Origin: DAHUXT01 sp036378295
GTDB lineage: Bacteria > Chloroflexota > Ktedonobacteria > Ktedonobacterales > JADMIN01
Assembly (NCBI GenBank): GCA_036378295.1
Contig: DASUWS010000064.1
Coordinates: 1 to 7,182, forward strand
Direction of reading: 5' to 3'
DNA length: 7,182 bases
The notes beneath the pieces are model-generated. The model made no database searches and was not told the DNA's origin. It was given only the letters and a program-made list of their open reading frames with translations. A program made the translations under genes and the position numbers. The stretch's first letter is position 1. Each line of letters begins with the position of its first letter. Shown in pieces: positions 6,298 through 7,182 of this stretch.

Positions 6298-6549
6298 GGG
6301 CGTATCCACCTTGAGCAGAAACGCGATCTCGGGGTCAGCGCGGTATTGGCGAAGACAATCCGGGCAGACCCGCACCTGAACCTCGCGCATCGCCATCGTC
6401 AGGCGCACGGTGCGCAGGTGGCGCGCACAGCAGGGGCGCTCACACTCGAAACAGCTGACAACCGCCCAGCGGGAACAGAATGCGACAGCGCCACACCGAG
6501 AGCCGGTGATGCTTGCATCGTTGTCAGAGTGTTTTACGCTGCCAGCCAT
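6286..6549 (-). CDS. Small cysteine-rich, probable zinc-binding protein
   Basis: An 87-residue soluble protein with nine Cys plus a ligand-like His: Cys19, Cys25, Cys33, Cys36, Cys40, Cys41, His44, Cys62 and Cys65. The sequence CFECERPCCARH followed by VCPDCLRQY gives paired C-x2-C knuckles and a C-x2-H or C-x3-H, similar in spacing to B-box or treble-clef zinc fingers binding two metals. I cannot assign a named family. The start at 6547-6549 is chosen because GGGAGG lies 10 bases upstream (6560-6565 on the plus strand). An in-frame ATG at 6567 has no ribosome site. It lies 227 bases upstream of metC on the same strand, a gap long enough that co-transcription is uncertain. A long frame on the opposite strand (6115-6555) is an antisense shadow. 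Confidence 0.65.
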   Translation of the reverse strand: MAGSVKHSDNDASITGSRCGAVAFCSRWAVVSCFECERPCCARHLRTVRLTMAMREVQVRVCPDCLRQYRADPEIAFLLKVDTPHLD

Positions 6550-6674
6550 GAATGAGGTGCCTCCCAACCCATCCTAAGCGCTTTCTGGGGAATCTTGCGC
6601 TCACACTCATCTATACGCGATAGGTTACGCCAGCGGGCCGCTCATCCTGGGGTAGCGCGTTATTTATCGGAGTA

Positions 6675-6853
6675 AGGTGGCAGCCTGTATCAGTCGTGTG
6701 AACCCGGCGGGAGTCAACGCCCGGCGGCTCGTCAAAGCTTGCCGCCGGGGTGCATACTATCTCAGGGGCAGCGGATCTGCCGCCTGACATTCGCGTAGCA
6801 TTACAGAAAACCGGCCAGAAAGCCCCTGCTTTCAAGCGGGGGATGAATGGCCC
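6675..6853 (+). mobile_element. Candidate IS200/IS605 (TnpB) right end with omega/reRNA-like scaffold, remnant
   Basis: Three consecutive strong hairpins are seen. H1 is a perfect 9-bp stem (6720-6728 with 6741-6749). H2 is a 9-bp stem with one bulged G (6763-6771 with 6777-6786). H3 is two-tiered: an outer GGCCA/TGGCC (6813-6817, 6848-6852) and an inner GCCCC-T-GCT / AGC-GGGGG with a TTCA loop (6822-6842). The H3 design, a GC-rich palindrome with a TTTA/TTCA-type loop after AGAA and before GATGAATG, is typical of IS605-family right ends, where the TnpB guide-RNA scaffold finishes. The preceding GAACCCGGCGGGAGTCAACG stretch also resembles tails of such elements from memory. No tnpA or tnpB is in the window, so this would be a solo end or fossil. 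The family assignment is inference; the structures are directly visible. Confidence 0.4.
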
Positions 6854-6854
6854 C

Positions 6855-6883
6855 TTGCTATTCCCGCGCCATGATGCTATACT
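6855..6883 (+). promoter_or_regulatory. Sigma-70-type promoter TTGCTA-N17-TATACT with extended -10
   Basis: The -35 is TTGCTA (6855-6860), with a 17-base spacer and the -10 TATACT (6878-6883) preceded by TGC, so the extended -10 is also present. Transcription would begin near 6890, giving a leader of about 107 bases to the ATG at 6997. It is the best promoter match in the window. The left arm of the inverted repeat at 6863-6926 occupies the spacer. Confidence 0.6.
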
Positions 6884-6926
6884 GCCTATGAGCTATTGCT
6901 CTCGCCCTGGGGCATCATGGCGTGGG
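6863..6926. repeat. 15-bp inverted repeat overlapping the promoter
   Basis: The arm 6863-6877 (ending GCGCCATGATGC) is complementary to 6912-6926 (beginning GCATCATGGCG) over 15 positions with a single G-T pair. The arms are 34 bases apart. The left arm lies between -35 and -10; the right arm is in the transcribed leader. It could be a pair of operators, a cruciform or part of a small mobile element. Confidence 0.6.
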
Positions 6927-6930
6927 GTTC

Positions 6931-6969
6931 GACCTCTAGAAGCTCCCGGTTTCAGCCGGGAGAGATGTC
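6931..6969 (+). repeat. Second IS605-end-like hairpin in the leader of the kinase-like gene
   Basis: The inner stem CTCCCGG/CCGGGAG (6943-6949 with 6956-6962) closes a TTTCAG loop. An outer stem pairs 6931-6937 with 6963-6969 at 6 of 7 positions. The 5' AGAAG before the inner stem and the GATGTCA after it repeat the layout of the hairpin at 6813-6852, in the same orientation. It lies 15 bases before the ribosome site, so it would also fold in the mRNA leader. Confidence 0.45.
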
Positions 6970-6996
6970 ACTATGAACAATACAGGGTGACATGCC

Positions 6997-7182
6997 ATGC
7001 AGCCGGGACTTTCACCGCTTGAGACGGCGATGCCATCGAAGCCCGCCGCCTGGCATGGCATCGCGCGTGTCCTCTGGGTTGCCGTGGCGCTGTTGACGCT
7101 CACCATCTTCGTGCTCAGCCTCCCGGACTACGCCGCACAGATACATACCCTGTGCCCTGCCGCTCCCTGCGCGAACGGGCAA
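6997..7182 (+). CDS. Membrane protein N-terminus, probably a sensor histidine kinase, cut by window edge
   Basis: The 62 visible residues contain a basic stretch (MPSKPAAWHGIARVLW), one hydrophobic helix at about residues 25-42 and then DYAAQIHTLCPAAPCANGQ with Cys53 and Cys58, which would lie outside the membrane. I recall the same layout, an R-V/L-L-W helix then SLP-x-Y-A-Q and a C-x4-C ending GQL, at the start of multi-TM histidine kinases in Ktedonobacteria. None of the kinase domain is in the window, so this is inference. The ATG at 6997 has AGGGTGA 6 bases upstream. An in-frame ATG at 7030 is an alternative and sits in a 9-bp inverted repeat (7027-7035 with 7056-7064). The gene is preceded by a strong promoter and a structured leader. 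Confidence 0.55.
   Translation, partial: MQPGLSPLETAMPSKPAAWHGIARVLWVAVALLTLTIFVLSLPDYAAQIHTLCPAAPCANGQ

Larger units (their letters stand above)
6550..6996. other. Structured divergent intergenic region, about 450 bp
   Basis: This lies between the start of the zinc-binding protein (-) and the start of the kinase-like gene (+). From left to right: about 110 bases without clear signals; a block of three strong hairpins (6720-6852) resembling an IS200/IS605 right end; a sigma-70-type promoter (6855-6883) inside a long inverted repeat (6863-6926); a second right-end-like hairpin (6931-6969); and a ribosome site (6984-6990). A 5-codon frame (6973-6990, MNNTG) ends inside that ribosome site. No intact transposase frame is present. 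Confidence 0.6.

Noticed and set aside
6115..6555. 146-codon plus-strand frame antisense to the Cys-rich protein
   Set aside because: It has no ribosome site or family-like sequence. The minus-strand frame has ordered CxxC motifs, so the plus frame is a shadow.
6973..6990. Five-codon leader peptide (MNNTG) before the kinase-like gene
   Set aside because: It is too short and has no regulatory codon run or good ribosome site. It is noted only because its stop lies in the downstream ribosome site.
6750..7022. 90-codon plus-strand frame across the hairpin block
   Set aside because: It runs through the stems and promoter, shows no domain, and overlaps the start of the kinase-like gene in another frame. 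It shows no TnpB zinc-finger residues.
7027..7064. 9-bp inverted repeat around the alternative ATG at 7030
   Set aside because: A perfect 9-bp match with a 20-base loop is expected about once by chance in a window this size, so it is not listed as a feature.

Overview
The window looks like chromosomal DNA of a GC-rich, probably Chloroflexota (Ktedonobacteria-like) bacterium. That placement rests on the style of several proteins: a Pro/Thr-rich YkuD lipoprotein, a DinB-type protein, a four-helix membrane protein with an EHSSLLATRT/WNESFSRAG motif, and a sensor-kinase-like N-terminus with a CPAAPCANGQ segment. It is an inference from remembered family resemblance, not a search result.

Layout: (1) 1-807 (+) is an L,D-transpeptidase lipoprotein cut by the left edge, convergent with 858-1757 (-), a SirB1/transglutaminase-like protein with a TPR-like tail; a strong hairpin lies between them. 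(2) 1758-2057 is a divergent promoter region with an operator-like inverted repeat and an extended -10 promoter for 2058-2528 (+), a DinB-type four-helix-bundle protein. (3) That gene converges, across another hairpin, on 2570-3283 (-), an unrecognised six-helix membrane protein whose leader carries a (TGTC)4 repeat. (4) 3284-3752 holds no convincing gene. 3753-4466 (+) is a very GC-rich conserved four-TM protein of unknown function, followed by a perfect 13-bp hairpin. (5) 4895-6058 (-) is cystathionine beta-lyase (metC type). Upstream of it, in the same direction, is 6286-6549 (-), a small Cys-rich probable zinc-binding protein. (6) 6550-6996 is non-coding but heavily structured. It holds three consecutive strong hairpins resembling the 3' end of an IS200/IS605 (TnpB) element and its omega/reRNA, then a good sigma-70-type promoter inside a 15-bp inverted repeat, then a second hairpin of the same design. 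(7) 6997-7182 (+) is the start of a membrane protein, probably a sensor histidine kinase, cut by the right edge.

The genes do not form one pathway. They read as single-gene units with alternating orientation: cell-wall cross-linking, an orphan methionine-biosynthesis step, a possible signalling gene and several unknowns. The most unusual part is the structured stretch at about 6680-6970 in front of the putative kinase. The likeliest reading is the remnant of a transposon end, or a short non-autonomous IS605 derivative, that now abuts or supplies a promoter and leader. No CRISPR array, tRNA, rRNA or intact transposase is visible.
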